Part shown: piece by piece, positions 24,036 to 26,802 of the stretch
How the letters are laid out: each line of letters opens with the position of its first letter
Position numbering within the stretch: position 1 is the first letter of the stretch
Assembly (NCBI RefSeq): GCF_000949455.1
Contig: NZ_JXXK01000041.1
Span: 1-26,802, forward strand
Reading direction: 5' to 3'
Length of the DNA stretch: 26,802 bases
Origin: Ruthenibacterium lactatiformans
Lineage (GTDB): Bacteria; Bacillota; Clostridia; Oscillospirales; Ruminococcaceae
The notes under the pieces: model-generated
What the model was told of the DNA's origin: nothing
Databases searched by the model: none
Seen by the model: only the letters and a program-made list of their open reading frames with translations
Position numbers and translations under genes: made by a program

Positions 24036-25166
24036 ATGGGACGCAGAGAAGATTTTGCGCGCACGATGCGCCATGAAAAACCGGAGAACCTGATCATAGA
24101 TTTCGGGGGCAACCCGCTGTCTTCGATGGAGGGGGAGAGCGAGAACAAGCTGCTGGAATTTTTAGGGCTTGGGAAAAAACAGGGCGGGGACCTGCCGTTT
24201 GGAAAAACACGGCGCCTGGACGAGCGTCTTTTGAAGTATTTTGATATTGACACGCGTTCGGTCGGCGAAATATTTACCCCGCAGGACTCACATTTTCAGA
24301 AGATATCGGAAACGGAGTACATCGACGAATGGGGCATCCGCCGGCGGTTTACCGGGCTGTACTGGGAGAGCGTGAACACGCCGCTGAAAGGCGCGACGCT
24401 GGAAGAGCTGAACGCCTACCGGTTCCCGGACCCGGACTCCATTGATGAAAGGCAGATCGCGGCGCACGCGGCGCGTGCAAAGGAGTTGTACGAGACCACG
24501 GACTATGTCATCTGTGCGGAGCACCCGGTTTACGGGATCTTTGAGCTGGGGTGCTGGATGTGCGGCTTTGAGGATTTTCTGTACCGTATGGCGCTGGACG
24601 AGGAATGGATACACCGCTTTTTTGAACGTGTGCTGGAATACCAGAAGAAGGTCATCCAGCGGTATTACACGGCAGTGGGGCCGTACATCCACTACACGTC
24701 CAGCGGGGACGATTTTGCAACACAGAACGCGCCGTTCGTTTCGCCGGACATGTTCCGGGAGCTGGTAAAGCCGTATTTCAAGGAGCGCATCGCCTATACC
24801 AAGCGTTTTACAAAGGCGAAATACCTGCACCATTCCTGCGGAAGCGTATACAGGCTGATCGACGACCTGGTGGACTGCGGCGTTGAGATCCTGAACCCGA
24901 TCCAGCCCAAAGCGGCGGACATGCAGCCGCGCGGGCTGAAAGCTGCCTACGGGGAAAAGATCGTCTTTCACGGCGGCATCGACACACAGGAGCTGCTGCC
25001 GTTCGCCAGCGAGAGCCAGATCGAAGAAACAGTACATGAGACCATCGAGATCCTGAACCGGGACGGAGGCTATATCTTTGCCGCGGCGCACAACATCCAG
25101 CCGGACGTGAACCCGCGCAGCCTGACCGTGATGCTGAACGCGGCGCGCAAGTACCGCAGGGCGTAA
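24036..25166 (+). CDS. URO-D superfamily protein with HxCG motif (methyltransferase-like)
   Basis: A soluble protein of 376 residues, slightly long for the family. Visible marks are GRREDFARTMRHEKPENL at the N terminus, HYTSSGDDFATQNAPFVSPDMF (219-240) as the conserved strand and helix, YLHHSCGSVYRLIDDLVDCG (263-282), where His266 and Cys268 match the zinc site of MtaA-like enzymes, then EILNPIQ and FHGGID (311-316). Near the end, AAAHNIQPDVNP gives His352 as a possible third ligand in place of the usual cysteine. It follows the previous URO-D gene by five bases and precedes the ROK kinase by 88. The pairing of two different URO-D proteins resembles corrinoid methyltransferase systems, which need one protein to load and one to unload the methyl group, but no corrinoid protein is in view. 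Methyl transfer from a sugar ether is a hypothesis. Confidence 0.9.
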   Translation: MGRREDFARTMRHEKPENLIIDFGGNPLSSMEGESENKLLEFLGLGKKQGGDLPFGKTRRLDERLLKYFDIDTRSVGEIFTPQDSHFQKISETEYIDEWGIRRRFTGLYWESVNTPLKGATLEELNAYRFPDPDSIDERQIAAHAARAKELYETTDYVICAEHPVYGIFELGCWMCGFEDFLYRMALDEEWIHRFFERVLEYQKKVIQRYYTAVGPYIHYTSSGDDFATQNAPFVSPDMFRELVKPYFKERIAYTKRFTKAKYLHHSCGSVYRLIDDLVDCGVEILNPIQPKAADMQPRGLKAAYGEKIVFHGGIDTQELLPFASESQIEETVHETIEILNRDGGYIFAAAHNIQPDVNPRSLTVMLNAARKYRRA

Positions 25167-25254
25167 AGGGCGTGTGTGACATTTGCAAAATGCACGGCTT
25201 GGGGGGATGGAGGATGGCGGAGCAGGCCTTCCCGGCCGCAGGAGGAAAAGCAGA

Positions 25255-26256
25255 ATGGAACAGCTGTATATCGGCATCGACATGGGAGGAACGAAATGCG
25301 CGGTGGTGGCAGGGCACGCGGACGGAAAGATTCTGCGGCGCATCGCGTTCCCTTCGGGCAAAGACGCACATCCGGACGAATTTCTGCCCCGTTTTTATGA
25401 GGCGATAGACGCGCTGCTGCGCGAGTACAACGGCGGCGCGGCGCCGGCGGCCGTGGGTGTGAGCTGCGGGGGCCCGCTGGACACGCGGCGCGGGGTGATC
25501 CAGGCGCCGCCGAACCTGCCGCTGTGGGACGAGGTGCCCATCTGCGCGCTGCTGTCGGAGCGGTATGGGTGCCCGGCATATTTGCAGAACGACGCGAACG
25601 CCTGCGCCATTGCGGAGTGGCGGTTCGGTGCGGGGCGCGGAACAAGGAATATGGTATTCCTCACGTTTGGCACAGGGCTGGGCGCGGGGCTGATTTTGGA
25701 CGGGCGGCTCTACGAGGGCGCGAACGGCATGGCGGGCGAGGCGGGACATCTGCGGCTCGCGGCGGACGGCCCGGAGGGCTACGGCAAGCGCGGCAGCTTC
25801 GAGGGCTTCTGCAGCGGCGGAGGCCTGCGCCGGCTGGGCGCGCAGCGGCTGCGGCAGCTGCGTGCGGAAGGCGGGGACGCGGGATTCTGGCCCGCGCCGC
25901 GCGAGGCGGAGGCAGTGACGGCAAAGGACATCTGCACGGCCGCGCAGGCGGGCGACGGGACGGCGCAGGCCATCGTGGAGGAAAGCGCGGCGTATCTTGG
26001 CATGGGCTTGTCCATCCTCATCGATCTGTTCAACCCGGAACGGATTGTCATCGGCAGCATTTTTGCAAGGGCGGAGGCGCTGTTCCGGCCGGGCATGGAG
26101 GCGGTGATTGCCCGGGAAGCGCTGGCGCAGAGCGCGGCGGTATGCCGTGTTGTTCCCGCGCAGTTGGGCGATTCCATCGGAGACGTGGCGGCCCTTACTA
26201 TCGCGATTGAATTTTCACAGAAAAACGGGAAATCTGTCACTGATTACGGTGCATAA
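25255..26256 (+). CDS. ROK-family sugar kinase
   Basis: A 333-residue cytoplasmic kinase of the ROK family. YIGIDMGGTKCAVVAG (5-20) is the ATP phosphate loop, VSCGGPLD the second glycine loop, Asp113 in QNDANA the catalytic base, LTFGTGLGAGLILDG (136-150) the adenosine-side motif, and GEAGH (161-165) supplies sugar contacts Glu162 and His165. The zinc cluster CxCGxxGCxE found in most ROK proteins is absent; only Cys186 (FCSGGG) remains, so it resembles the zinc-free ROK minority. It probably phosphorylates the monosaccharide released by the GH2 enzyme or lyase pathway, in the style of glucose, fructose, allose or N-acetylmannosamine kinases. The ATG at 25255 has a strong GGAGGAAAAG ribosome site; a TTG at 25183 in frame lacks one. 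It lies 27 bases ahead of the last URO-D gene. Confidence 0.92.
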   Translation: MEQLYIGIDMGGTKCAVVAGHADGKILRRIAFPSGKDAHPDEFLPRFYEAIDALLREYNGGAAPAAVGVSCGGPLDTRRGVIQAPPNLPLWDEVPICALLSERYGCPAYLQNDANACAIAEWRFGAGRGTRNMVFLTFGTGLGAGLILDGRLYEGANGMAGEAGHLRLAADGPEGYGKRGSFEGFCSGGGLRRLGAQRLRQLRAEGGDAGFWPAPREAEAVTAKDICTAAQAGDGTAQAIVEESAAYLGMGLSILIDLFNPERIVIGSIFARAEALFRPGMEAVIAREALAQSAAVCRVVPAQLGDSIGDVAALTIAIEFSQKNGKSVTDYGA

Positions 26257-26283
26257 AATCATACGGGAAAAGGGCGAGAGAAA

Positions 26284-26802
26284 ATGATTCAGATCTACAA
26301 CGGGACACTGACCTCCAAGGAACGAGTGCTGCGTACATTCAACCATGAAAAAGCAGACCGTGTGCCCATCGGATACTTTGCAAACCCGGGCATCCAAAAG
26401 CGCGTTGCGGCGGCTTTGGGCGTACCGGCGGACAAGGACAGCGTGAATGATGCGCTGGGCGTGGATTTTAAGGGCCTGATGCCCGCCTATACCGGAAAGC
26501 CTCTGTTCACGGCGCCGGGGCCGGAGCGCCATGTCCACCCGCTCACCGGAGCCGTCACGCGCTGGGTGGCGAACGAGGACGGCGGCTACTGGGACTACTG
26601 TGATTTTCCGCTGGCGGAAGCCGACGACGAGATCATCGCAAACTGGCCCGTGCCGGACCCGGATGATTTCGACTACGACGGCCTGCTGGAAAAGTGCAAA
26701 GCGTATGGACACAAGGCCGTCTACTTTGGACATCCCGGCATTTCGGACGTGATGAACAACACCGGCATGATCCGCGGTATGGAGAATATTTACATGGACC
26801 TC
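26284..26802 (+). CDS. URO-D superfamily protein, N-terminal part (cut by window edge)
   Basis: The visible 173 codons start at ATG 26284, behind the purine-rich GGGCGAGAGAAA, and are open to the right edge. The protein is the close paralogue of the one at 1-516: shared blocks include KERVLRTFNHEKADRVP, KRVAAALGVPADKD, DFPLAEADDE and NNTGMIRGMENIYMDL, with one extra residue in the loop after PLF. The metal-binding half is outside the window, so the reaction cannot be judged. It follows the ROK kinase by 27 bases and continues the plus-strand operon. Like the other copies it lacks a signal peptide and should be cytoplasmic. Confidence 0.87.
   Translation, partial: MIQIYNGTLTSKERVLRTFNHEKADRVPIGYFANPGIQKRVAAALGVPADKDSVNDALGVDFKGLMPAYTGKPLFTAPGPERHVHPLTGAVTRWVANEDGGYWDYCDFPLAEADDEIIANWPVPDPDDFDYDGLLEKCKAYGHKAVYFGHPGISDVMNNTGMIRGMENIYMDL

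Noticed and set aside
1..26802. Composite transposon bounded by the two inverted URO-D copies
   Set aside because: The copies are diverged protein-coding genes without transposase, terminal inverted repeats or target duplications; they read as paralogues.
1..26802. tRNA, rRNA or CRISPR array
   Set aside because: No cloverleaf-like sequence, rRNA motif or regularly spaced direct repeat was seen on either strand.

Overview
The window looks like chromosomal DNA from an uncultured, moderately GC-rich Clostridia-type Firmicute, probably a gut or rumen Oscillospiraceae/Lachnospiraceae relative. This rests on strong AGGAGG-like ribosome sites, lipoprotein solute-binding proteins with short lipoboxes, LplB/LplC-type permeases, a membrane-bound AraC-type regulator, and many uroporphyrinogen-decarboxylase-like (URO-D superfamily) genes. 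No RNA gene, transposase, phage gene or CRISPR array was seen. The taxonomic call is inference from gene style only.

The whole window reads as one carbohydrate-utilisation locus arranged around a divergent control region at about 9740-10223. Leftwards (minus strand) lie two ABC sugar-importer operons. The first is lplB-like permease, lplC-like permease, solute-binding lipoprotein, URO-D protein (9739 to 5031). The second is solute-binding lipoprotein, MalF-like permease, MalG-like permease, URO-D protein, URO-D protein (4824 to 1, the last cut by the window edge). Both solute-binding genes are followed by a hairpin that probably tunes expression of the genes behind them.

Rightwards (plus strand) lie the intracellular enzymes: a heparinase II/III-like lyase, a large TIM-barrel-like protein of unknown family, a Cys/Met-metabolism PLP enzyme, a GH105 unsaturated uronyl hydrolase and a second toroid lyase-like protein. 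They are followed by a two-transmembrane AraC regulator with its own good promoter, then a GH2 beta-mannosidase-type enzyme, two URO-D proteins, a ROK sugar kinase and the start of another URO-D protein that runs off the right end.

None of the enzymes has a signal peptide, so the inferred scheme is import of uronic-acid-containing oligosaccharides by the two transporters followed by cytoplasmic breakdown: lyase, GH105, GH2, kinase. The striking feature is six URO-D-superfamily genes in 27 kb, interleaved with transporters and glycosidases. Relatives such as MtaA, MtbA and CmuA are corrinoid-linked methyltransferases, so removal of O-methyl groups from a methylated glycan is one attractive but unproven reading. 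The two end genes are close paralogues in opposite orientation, both cut at the same codon, and the four complete ones appear to differ at the metal-ligand positions (HxC, HxC, DxD, HxH). No corrinoid protein or its reductive activator is visible here.
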